Shown piece by piece: positions 1 through 10,300 of a stretch of DNA of 64,000 nucleotides. This DNA is from Biomphalaria glabrata (lineage: Eukaryota > Mollusca > Gastropoda > Planorbidae). The notes below the pieces were generated by a model. It saw only the letters and a program-made list of their open reading frames with translations, searched no databases and was not told where the DNA came from. The position numbers and the translations under genes were made by a program. The DNA is taken from contig NC_074711.1 of the NCBI RefSeq assembly GCF_947242115.1, positions 2,561,501-2,625,500 of the forward strand. The letters are read 5' to 3'. How positions within the stretch are numbered: position 1 is the stretch's first letter; each line of letters opens with the position of its first letter.

Positions 1-75
1 GACTTGAATTGGAACTCAAGGGCTCAAGCCTCTTCAAGCCAACTTACTAGCCACTGAGCCCGTCAAGCACTTATG
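1..75 (-). mobile_element. tRNA-like SINE head at window edge
   Basis: On - it reads 'gggctcagtggctagtaagt', then 'gagttccaattcaa', which are A- and B-box-like stretches. It is cut by the window start. Confidence 0.4.
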
Positions 76-380
76 GAAATAGGATTTTGTGCATATCTAT
101 TGTTAGATTCAGATTTTCAGGCAACAACCTAACAAGGCTTATATCCCCTTACCTAGTAGCATTTTTATATACCGGTACACCCCTTGACCCAAGAATGGCA
201 AGAGGGAAAATAAGGTTTACAAGATTTGTACAAGACAGACAGAGCTGATATAAGCTTTTTAATTATTTTTAAGCCAGCATATATCATAGTTTAAGATGTA
301 CCTTTAACAAATGTGATGTACTTAACTTTTATGTATTATAGTTTAAATAGTAATATATTGTAAATGTTTTTCTGTAAAAG

Positions 381-2324
381 GTCAAAATGATCAATCTCTA
401 TTGCCCAATGAGTGGCATTAATCAAGAGACTAGTAATTCGTTTTACAAGCTGTTTAACAAGCCATTGATAGCTGGTGGATTTGTGAATGAAAAGATTCTT
501 TCAGATCTCTCTGGTGTGCTACAAAGGTCAGTGAAAACTTTTGCATCTAGACTATGTTTTGTTTACTCATTCAATTTTCTACTTTTATTTTTCCTTCTGA
601 TATAAATGATCATATAAAGGGACATAAACGCTTGTTTTGTTTTAGATTTTTATTTATTTAAATTCTTTAGAGATGAAAAGGAACAAAAGTATCTGGGGGT
701 TGTTTTGATTTAGTAATGTCTACAAATGAGAGTATGGCAATGACTTTTGTTTTTGGTCATAGCATATTAGAAATCTGTACAAGCTAATCTTTGAATACCT
801 CAATATACATCTATATAACTGTATGCAGCTTAACTCTCTGAGCTTTCCAAAGGTTGTAACAAAGCTTAATATTTGGATGTATAAGTAGAATTTCTAAAAA
901 AATAATATCCCTTATATCTTTAAGAAAAAATAAAGGATACAATCACATTTATTACATCCAACATCAATCCATTGCATTCGGGGTCTGCCTTTGGTTCTCC
1001 TGCCTTTTGGTTTTTGCCTGTATACGATTTTCGCTCCTCTGTTATCTGACATTCTTTCAAGGTGACCTGCCCAACGTAGTCTGTTCTTTTATTACAATAA
1101 ACTGATATTATCAGATCTCAATTCTTTTAATGGCTTCCATCTTCTCTAGCATTGATTGACTTCACATCTAAAATACTTTTGAGTTTCAAAGACAATGGTT
1201 CATCTCATAGAAATGAGAAGAACGCCTGCTCGTTATTTTTGGTGGGAACAATGTCATACACACAGCAGTTCCCCCCCCCCCCCTTCCCTTTCTCAGACAG
1301 CCAATGTGTCCCAAGAAATGGTGGGTACTCATTACTGTTAGGGATCACTTGTGGTGCAGGTTTTGCCAGGGTGTAAGCTCTGTCTGCTGTAAGCTGCCTA
1401 AGTGTCACTGGCTCTTGATTTTTCTTCATTCAGGGTTGACTCCTGAAGCCTTTCCCATGTTTGTATGTAGCTGCAACAAGGCAGAGGTTTGAATTCAGAG
1501 CTGACCGGGGAAAGGGTGAAGGCAAGCTACTGGGGGCCATGTTGAATGTGAATGTAATTTGTGTCACATGCATATCATCTTTTTTATATAAGCTGAAATA
1601 AATTTGTTCCTTTCAGTACCGGTACCAATTTAAGATTAACACCAAAGCTAGTTTTATCTTTGATTTGTTTTATTCTCATTAGAAGAGCATACATCTCTAA
1701 ATATGTTAAGTTGGCTCCCAAAGCAAAAGTTTTGTAATTAAGCATTTTTAAAAATTAAGTTCTTTCATTAAAATTAAGAATAGGCATTCTTTGCTTTTTT
1801 TCCTCTGTAGTTAATAGTGTGAAGGAAGTAAATTATAGTACAATAACAATAGTGCTGGAGCTGAGATTCATGAAAATAAAGCAGTGATAATTAAAGAGAG
1901 TTCTTGTAGCTATCTATTGCAATAATTTCCTTCTGTGACTCATTCCAGATCAGAAGAAGGATGCGCTGTACTGGGTTTTGTAATCTGTGGTGAAAGAGTT
2001 AAAGTTGCCTCTGTCCTTATACCGAGTGATGTCCAAGATGAGAAGCAAGTGGATGCCCTAATCAAACAACTTTCCGACTCAAAGTTCCCGCTGGAGAACA
2101 GCTTTGGCTTAATGTATGCCTGCGTTGGCCGAGGTGTCCATGTCTATACTGAGCACAACGTGGAGTCTAAAGTATTCAGGAAGTATTTTCCTAAGACCCC
2201 ACTCTTGGGTATTTTTGGTAATGGTGAAATCGGAATGAGTTATCCACCTAAAGACTTTGATGATACGCCTCCCAAACTTTTGCACGCGTATACTACAATA
2301 ATGTGCCTGGTGTGTTTAACATAA
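381..2324 (+). CDS. FBXO22: FBXO22-like F-box/FIST-C protein, last two coding exons (5' partial)
   Basis: Exons are 381-526 and 1949-2324 (stop TAA), joined in phase through an AGA codon; the intron has GT and AG ends. The larger exon encodes 'MYACVGRG', 'FRKYFPKTPLLGIFGNGEIG' and a C-terminal 'HAYTTIMCLV', which match the end of vertebrate FBXO22 (remembered as 'FMFACVGRG', '[20 protein letters not shown]', 'HSYTTIMALI'). The smaller exon ends in 'PLIAGGFV', like 'IILAGGQV' just upstream in FBXO22. FBXO22 is the substrate receptor of an SCF ubiquitin ligase, and the FIST_C region lies here. The F-box and N-terminal exons must lie left of the window. The product is about 174 residues within the window. 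The gene converges on the NCKX gene. The identity rests on recalled similarity, but several blocks match. Confidence 0.88.
955..1140 (-). mobile_element. LINE C-terminal remnant
   Basis: Read on -, one frame gives 'RWAGHLERM' followed by 'GRRTKGRPRMQW'. This is the basic segment typical of the end of RTE/CR1-type non-LTR retrotransposon ORFs (wGH-x-R-x3-R...GRPR-x-W). The piece is short and decayed. The family call is inference. Confidence 0.5.
1330..1560 (+). repeat. Repeat D copy (SINE-like)
   Basis: It shares blocks such as 'cagggttgac' and 'gcagaggtttgaattcag' with the reverse complement of 52200-52400. The second block looks like a Pol III B box (GGTTTGAATTC), so a tRNA-derived SINE is possible. 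Confidence 0.45.
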
Positions 2325-2455
2325 TTAGTTGTTTCGCGTTCTGAAAATTGTTTTCTTAAAATTGTTCACTGATTCCTAATTATTAGGAAACTTTAAATGG
2401 ATTAATTTAATATTTCAATGTGAGAATTCTGAACAAATGTGAACGTTCCTGAAGA

Positions 2456-2461
2456 AATAAA
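2456..2461 (+). terminator. Candidate poly(A) signal of FBXO22-like gene
   Basis: An AATAAA hexamer lies 132 bases after the stop codon, in the right place for a short 3' UTR. There is no transcript evidence. Confidence 0.5.
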
Positions 2462-2882
2462 AGTAAGATATAAAATAAAACTTGGACCAATTCAAATTTA
2501 TATTTAACATTATTAAAGGGGCATTTTGAAAGACCATTAGTCATGTGACCACGTGAGATTATAAAATAATTAATGAGGCACTGTGTTGATGACATTTAAT
2601 TCAAGTGAAGTGTTCAACGCTAGATGATGAGAGCAAGTGATACGAATTATGAGAGATGCATCCATCGAGATAACCAAAGCATTTTTCTTCTTTACCGTTT
2701 TTGTTATTTTTGTATTTATGTGTTATAATATTGATGTTTTGTTTTAAATACCTCTTTGTACAACATGATTATAGAGAAGTGATTAGAACAGAAAACAAAT
2801 ATTTTACACTTCATATATTTATATAAAGCTTGAAATAAAAAAAATAAAAAGTAAAAAAAAATATATTGTTTTTGAGTCATAG

Positions 2883-3179
2883 TAAAGTAAAATTCCCCTT
2901 TCAGACCTTGCAATCCATAGGGCAGATGGTGGAAAGGCCATCTGTGACCCATGGTTAACAAGGGTGTTATGTGGACAGCACCCTGTAAAACCACTATTGC
3001 TACAGAAACGGCAAACTCGACACATAATGAGAACTATACATGCGGCGAGGGCGGCCAAACCAGTGACAGATCATTATGGAGACAGCTTGCCGCCCAATGC
3101 GCCGAACGGCGCGGGAGGACCTAAGTCTAAGTAAGTAAGTAAGTCACCATGAAGCCAAGTGCTTCACCACTTAGCCTTC
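2883..3179 (-). mobile_element. SINE A copy interrupted by a LINE tail
   Basis: The outer parts (2883-about 2990 and about 3148-3179) are the two ends of SINE A in reverse orientation. The whole is flanked by a 13-bp direct repeat, TTTTGAGTCATAG, at 2870-2882 and 3180-3192, read as a target-site duplication. The middle is the 3' end of a LINE with a (GTAA)n tail, so it is a nested insertion. Confidence 0.75.
2992..3147 (+). mobile_element. 5'-truncated LINE fragment with (GTAA)n tail
   Basis: Its end ('cagcttgccgcccaatgcgc' and then repeated gtaa) matches the end of the longer fragment at 34018-34262. It lies inside a SINE A copy and is therefore younger than that SINE. Confidence 0.65.
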
Positions 3180-3544
3180 TTTTGAGTCATAGGGCAAAGA
3201 AAAATAAACTGCGGAAAAGTACATTTTCTTTTCTTTTTTTTTTTCAACCAATTAACCATTCTTTGCTAGTATTTTTGTGTACAAATATTAATTGACTTAA
3301 TCATCCAGACAAACCAATCACAAAGTAACGTTTAAATAAGATGCACTACATCGATGCATGGTTATCTCTAAAAGTTAATAATCTTCTTTGAAGTTGTCAT
3401 TACACAAATGACTCAAACATGAAAGTAGGCCTATACAAGCGCTCAGTATCTGTAATAATGATTTCTAAATATTATAATTTAGTACATTTAGATATGGAAC
3501 ACTATTCAGATTCATAACAGAGAATACAAAGCAAGACAATTTTT

Positions 3545-3665
3545 CTTTGTTAACACTGTGATGGTCCCAGGTTCAAACCCTGCCCGCTGCCATTCCCCGT
3601 CATTCTGCTGGAGGTTTGGACTAGGAAGAAAACATCCAAAACATGTAAAATATTTTACAAAAGAA
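3545..3665 (+). mobile_element. SINE C copy, partial
   Basis: It has the B-box-like 'ggttcaaaccc', then 'ggaggtttggactagga', then 'aaaacatgtaaaatatttta'. The same order occurs in the SINE C copies at 11405, 19690, 28137, 36795 and 37016, which are on the other strand. The tRNA-like 5' part is mostly missing. Confidence 0.6.
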
Positions 3666-3703
3666 AACATTTTACAACATGGACATTATTATATTCACAC
3701 ATA

Positions 3704-4122
3704 CTACAGGGTGGGGCATAAAGCTCTCCCACATTTGGATGGGGCACTCTATGGGGTGTAGCGGCAGTAGAGAGGTGGAATAGGTTTCATTCGTTAACCT
3801 ACACTCTACCATTTTCAATCATTATAACATTTTTTCTTTCTTTTTCACGAGCCATCATGCAGTGGACAGGTGAAGATCGCGACTTTGTTTGAACCATATA
3901 ATGAAGACAACCGATCTGTAATAGCGACGCTTTGCACTCAGTCGAAATGTAGTTGTACCAGACGAGTAAACAATTTTGAAAACCCATTAAATATGATTAA
4001 AACAAAACCTGTTTCTTTTTTTTTTTTAAGCTTTTCAAAAATATAAGCATTAATTTCTATGTAGCTGGGTTCTTTTGATAGGTTCGTTTGAAATGAGTGA
4101 GGACTTTATGCCCCACCATGCA
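3704..4122. mobile_element. Decayed mariner-like DNA transposon
   Basis: The ends are inverted: 'GGTGGGGCATAAAG' at the left and its complement CTTTATGCCCCACC at the right, with TA outside both ends. The interior has 'MQWTGEDRDFV' and, in another frame, 'NRSVIATLCTQSK'. This resembles the N-terminal helix-turn-helix of mariner-type transposases that begin with an E/QWT-x-E-x-R motif followed by SVIATQR. Stops and a frameshift separate the two pieces, and the catalytic domain is absent. It lies downstream of the NCKX gene end. Confidence 0.6.
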
Positions 4123-4190
4123 TAAGATAAATGTTCAAGTGGCTAGATAAAGAAAATATTTCTTTAGAAGTATGAAATAATCCATCAACA

Positions 4191-4196
4191 TTTATT
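4191..4196 (-). terminator. Candidate poly(A) signal of NCKX gene
   Basis: TTTATT on + reads AATAAA on -, 174 bases past the NCKX stop. It is the nearest canonical hexamer I see. Confidence 0.45.
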
Positions 4197-4369
4197 TATC
4201 GTCAACATAATTACATTGTTACACTGAAAACATTTTTACATTCCAATGACATCCCATACTTTAGTTACATCTTTTTTTTTTACTTCACACACATTTTCTA
4301 ATTTCAAATAAAACCTAGAAAAACACAGGTCTTAATAAGTCAAGTCTAGCTTTCTGCACATTCTAACTA

Positions 4370-7300
4370 TCACTTAATATCAGATTGCGGACAGTCTAGG
4401 ATAGAATACTCCAACAAAACAGCTATGGTGATGAAAGCGGCATACAAGAGAAGCATAGAGATCCCTAAGAATCTACACATCTTCCAGCCTGACAACGCGA
4501 TGCACATGACCACGGCAATCAACATGGCGAACAGCAGAAATATTGAGCAGATCAGACCTTTGCTGCTAACTTTATAGGGGGCGCCTTTGTTTACTGCACT
4601 GTAAAGTAACCACGGTACAGGAAGGCTGGATTTGGAAAAATCAAGATGTAGATTAAGGTTGAGAATCGCCTTAAGTTTAAACATTAGTTTTAATCCAGAT
4701 CAATTGAAACAACCTATCCCGTTATATTTTACACATATAAATGTCTAAATAATTTTGCGTACATTACCTAAACCAGTGTAATGTATTAACCACACAAAGT
4801 AACCCTTTCTAGTGTTATGGGGTACAATAAAAGTGATCAGGCAGATGATGTAAAGGTCATCTGTTTCTGTGGCCCAAGGTTATTGAGCGTGTCGTGTGGT
4901 CAGGGTCAGCATAACCTCCAAATAATGTCAGGTACCCATTACAGCTGGGTGGACTCAGGGGTGCCCCAATCAGATGCCCGCGATTTAAAAATCACAATCT
5001 TCACCAGGATTCAAACCCGGCACTATCTAGTTTTGGAAGCGCCTGTGTTACGGTACAGTGACTTCCTATTAATATGTTATAGTCGGTTTCTGTTGACCCA
5101 AAGTGAAACTTACCCAATCCGGGAAGTGGGGCTATCTACGAAGATCTGATTTATGAATTTGTGAACATGCACTATTTACATTAGATTTTTACCAAATATT
5201 TAAATTTTTACTACCTTTACTATTTTAACTGTGAATAGACCTTGATTTTTAATGATATGACTGTATAGAATCTGGCCCTTGTTGTTTAGAGAGAGAGAGG
5301 GATCCTTAGGGGACTGCAGGCACGACATGGCCTAAATTGTGCCGATGTGCCTCAAATCAAAAATCAAATCAAAACTTACCCAACTGTTATATCGAAAAGA
5401 TTGCTGCCCACTGAACTAGACAAGGCCATGTCACCAAAACCTTTTCTGGCCACAATGACGCTTGTGATGAGATCAGGAACACTGGTGCCAGCAGCCAGGA
5501 CAGTCAGACCCATCACCTGGATACAGATAAAACTTATTAAGTTAAAAACAATGGTGCCAAAAAAATGTCTGTTTAGTGTAACCAGACCTAAGCTTGAAGT
5601 CGGAGATACAATTTATTGAATGTAATATTCCATGACAAGATTTCACATGGAATGAATGAAAGTGAGTGAGCAATATTAGAAGGTCTGAGAACAGTGGCGG
5701 AGCTAGGGATTAGGGGCTCGGGGGGAATTGACCTCTTTAGGGGCCCCCGCATTCTGGCATTCGACATCATGACAGAAGATAATGGCGTAATATTTAATGT
5801 AAAAACACATTTCGGACACTCATTTGGGGACCCGGGGGATTTTCATATTTGAACCTAGCTGCGCCACTGTCTGAGAGTTACAAGTCCCAGAAAGTGTCAT
5901 AGAGTCGATAGGAAGTCAGCCGTGAAACGGATGAAGAAGTTAATAACTCTTAGTCAGAATTGTATTAGGCTAAATATCAAAGTTTGTCGCTGATGTGATT
6001 TGAAGTTTATAGTATCTTAACCTACAGTTAGAATTATTTATCAAGTCAGAATTGTATTAAATATCAAAGTTGGTCGCTGATGTGATTTGAAGTTTATAGT
6101 ATCTTAACTTAGAATTATTTATCAAGTCAGAATTGTTTTAAATATCAAAGTTGGTCGCTGCTGTGATTTGAAGTTTATAGTATCTTAACCAACAGTTAGA
6201 ATTATTTATCAAGTCAGAATTGTTTTAAATATCAAAGTTGGTTGCTGATGTGATTTGAAGTTTATAGTATCTTAACCTACAGTTAGAATTATTTATCAAG
6301 TCAGAATTGTTTTAAATATCAAAGTTGGTCTCTGATGTGATTTCAAGTTAATGTTATAGTTGTATGTATCTTAATCTACTGTTAATTTGTATTTGACATG
6401 ATGTTGATTTTACGTTGGATATACACATGTATTCCTCATAATTGTGGACTATATCAAGCTGTTCTTATAATTATATGATTTATTTGTTCTTATGTTAGCT
6501 AATAGTTTTTGAATCCCATTTTTGTGTATACCGGTGTCTACATTTCGGAGAAAGCTGATGCAAAGAATTGTTTAATGTACACATATTACTAATATACCGT
6601 AAGTACACCACAAAGGAGAGAAATCGGTAAATTAAATATAGCGAACATAGGAACTGTCCTGACCAGGGTACGAACCATAAACCCTCCGATTCAGCAACTA
6701 ACAACACAATACCAAGTGAATTCGACCATCCAGTTTCATCGGCTGCACTTGCCACCCCGAGGTCAATGCCATGGTCACATGACTCACACAGTCCCGACCC
6801 CAGCTCGCCCCCCTCCTTTATTTCGTTACGCAGTATTTAATTTATCCTTTTATCTCATAAAAATTTGGTCACTAGTGCTACCATTATATAGATAATATGT
6901 TACTGGCTTCCTTCATCTCGTAAAGCACTTTTGCATGAGAATGTGGAGCCTTAGTCTCGAGAGACATTCCCGTCCACATGTAACATTGTTTCATCACTTA
7001 GTTTCACACTTCTATATATTTTAAAGTACAGCATAGTATCGTATTGACTTTAAAATACCTTACATACAAATAAAGTCACCAATTCAATCATGGCTCAATC
7101 CTCCACAAGGGGACTAATTTAACGTATACCACCACATCTGTCAAGTAAGATTTCTTTCCTTTGTTCAATACCAAACCAAATAATTAATTGCCAATAGTTA
7201 TTTAGTTAATTGGTTAGTTTTTTATATTGATATTTGTTTTGTCAGGTCCAAGAAATAATTGTCCAAAATTTCAACTCGATCCGAGATTGGGTGTGAAAGA

Positions 7301-10300
7301 AATAAGGTGAACAAACTTTTTACAAGACAGAGCTGAGCTAATATACGTTTTGTCAACTCACCTCATCTGGTATACCTATGGTAGCCCCAGACACGGTTGC
7401 CCACCACACCATGTTGTAAGAATAGAAAGCAATCCATACGATGCTGCCCGTGAATGTCCACACGAAGTAGATGCGCCTTTCCTGGGGGGAACAACGTTTG
7501 CGTTAGAAGTTCTATAAGTTATTCTGATTCAACAAGACCAAATCTTTGTCAGAAATTGTATTCTTTAAATTAAAAGTAGCTTAATCCTTTAGCTAACACA
7601 AGCCATAGTATTTCTTCTTCGTTCTCATTTTTATGTTGGAGTGTTCATATGACTAGACCAATGGCAATACATGAGATGAACTGCGCAGTGGTTTCCAAAT
7701 CAGGGAGCTCTCCATATAGTTTTCTTTCTATTGGGGTGTTTTGGGGCCTGTGTCTTATACGGGCTTCTTGGTAAAGAGAGCAGTTTTGGAGGACATGGTC
7801 GGCATTCTCTGGCGACACTCCACATGGGCAGACCTCACTGGTTCCAAATTTGAGCTTCCGGTACATGTGCTGTCGCATTCTGTTGTGTCCGGTCCTAAGT
7901 CGAAATATTTAGCGTTAATGTTGTCGGGATAGCTTATAGTAAACGTCATCTTTCTTGTGATAACAATGTAACAAAACTCTGGTTTCGTAATAAGGAGAAA
8001 CAACATACTGCTGACAGACCTACAAAAATGTGACGTGAAATCGGCTTAGTATTTTTTATTTATTTCTTACTAGCACAACCAATGCCTTAAAGCAGGGGTT
8101 CTCAACCTGTGGATCGCGACCCATTTAGAGGTCGATTGACGATTTGCCAGGGGTCGCCTAAGACCATCGAAAATATGGATTGTTTTTGTCTATTCTTCTA
8201 CTGCTGTGTGGATGGGGGTCGCCGCAGAGTGGGGATTGTAAAAAGGGGTCGCCGAGCTTAAAAGGTTGAGAACCGCTGCGGCTTAAAGTATCTCCGAGGA
8301 AAAAAAAACTCATTTGGAACGTATTCAAAATTTTGTGACTTGTACGTTGCAAACGTTTTGTCTGGGTGTTACAGTTGTATAAATGATCTTATTATAAGAA
8401 GCATATATTACGGAATGGAGAACAACTGAAGCCACAACAAAAAAAAAAAATACAGACCTTCATCAACAGATGCCTGAGATCCTAAAAATACACTGGTATG
8501 ACAAAGTAGAAAACACCAAACTGTGGGAGATGTGTGGACAGAAAAATATAGAGGCGCAGATCTTAGAGAGGAAGTGGAGATGGATTGGTCACACTCTTAG
8601 AAAAGATACCAGAAACAGAGCTAGGCAGGCCTTAGAGTGAAACCCCCAGGAAACAAGACGCAGAGGAAGACCAAAAAGAACATGGCGACGCAGTGTACTT
8701 GAAGAAGCAGAGAGGACCGGGAAGAGCTGGGACACCATCAAAAAGCTAGCAAGAGACCGTGGAGAGTGGCGTGTTTTTGTCGAGGCCCTATGTTCCGTGA
8801 GGAACTCAAAGGAGTGATGATGATATATTACAGAAGATTATTACGTGCTAAGTATATCCATGTGTTGGTACAGCTAGTCGTGTGTTATAGTGCCTCTATT
8901 TTTTTGTGTCTGGGTATTTTATTAGATAAAGTCTCAGTTGTATTTGTAATTTATCGTTTAATAATATCAAATATACAATGTCATGTTTCAACATTTCCTA
9001 TGTTGCACGATCAAACAGTTAAATAGCCTACACCAGTGATGCCCAAAATACGGCCCGCGGGCCACATTCGGCCCGCGAAGTTGTTTCACCCGGCCCGCCG
9101 AAACGTCGGCATAAAGTGTAGAAAATCCCCTCCACCATTTCCAAAAAAAAAAAAAAAAAAAAATTGGGCCCTCATTTTTTTATCGAATGTACCATGACCT
9201 TTAATATTTCTGAATTGAGAAAAGTGACAGGATCTTTATTTATAGAACATTATGATAAGCCAACATGTTGGTTTATAAATAAATAAAATAAATTATAGCG
9301 CTACTTTCATGCTTATAGCATGCATAGATTTGTGGACCAGTTGGGGGGGGGGTATCTGGGAGAAGGTTTTTCCGTGCTGCCTTGAGTCTCTCAGTAAACA
9401 CAACTCTGCCCGAGTCGGGTGTCGAACCTCGAGCCCCCTTCATAGGTGGCCAAAGCTAAGCTCACTTAGCCTCTCGACCACGCTTTCATGTTTAAAAAGA
9501 AAGTAAAGCTGTTTAAAAAACAACAACATATAAACGGCATTACGAAACAAATATGGCGGCATTCTTGATTTGAGCGGCGAATAAAAGATTGTTAAACTAC
9601 GGGGACTAGATCCACGGATTACGAATCAAATAGTTTCAAGTTAATTTCATTTCGTTTTTTGTATCTTTTCGTTGATGTGGCCCGCGACACGAGTGTTGGA
9701 AATGAAAATGGCCCGCACGACGATTAAGGCATCACTGGCCTACACACAATGAGAACTGTAAATGCTATAAAGCATATTCTGTTTATTAGAAACTGTTGTA
9801 TCATACTTACTGGTCGTCTGACGTCTGGTAAGCTGAGGGCCAAAGGGAAGACGATTGGCGCAAAAAAGAGATACATCAACCTCTTACTCAGAGTCGGTGG
9901 CCAGCTCAAGTCCAGTGGTACTTTCTCTTCAAATTCTTCCAACTAGAACAGGGGTCGTGGACATGCAAATGAAATAGAGTTCAGGAATAAATTACTGACA
10001 GACAATGAAGTTTGAGTGGGAGTGAGTGGCAGCTATGTTCAAGTCCACACAATTGAATTTTTTTTTTTTTTTTTTTTTTTTTTTAGACTTAAAAGGGTTT
10101 TAACTGATGGAATAAATGTAATAGGCTCTGTCAGTGCTTTTTATAAAAAAAAGTGCCGGTACTCAGTGACGGATTGCCTACCTTTTAACTACTAATAAAT
10201 TAATAATTATAAAATACAAAAAAAAAGTAATATTTTTCTTCACATTGAAAAAGGTGTCGGTACGCGATACCGGGGGGGGGGGGGTACCGTCACAAAGAAA

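Larger units (their letters stand above)
527..1948 (+). other. FBXO22-like intron with LINE and repeat remnants
   Basis: This intron holds a reverse-oriented LINE C-terminal scrap (about 955-1140), a C homopolymer near 1270-1282 and a copy of repeat D (about 1330-1560). No exon is visible. Confidence 0.6.

Noticed and set aside
1152-1492. Overlapping short frames on both strands
   Set aside because: They cross a C homopolymer and repeat D; low-complexity and not conserved in any family I know.
8766-9026. 86-codon open frame on +
   Set aside because: It is the decayed end of an RTE-like LINE plus AT-rich intron sequence.
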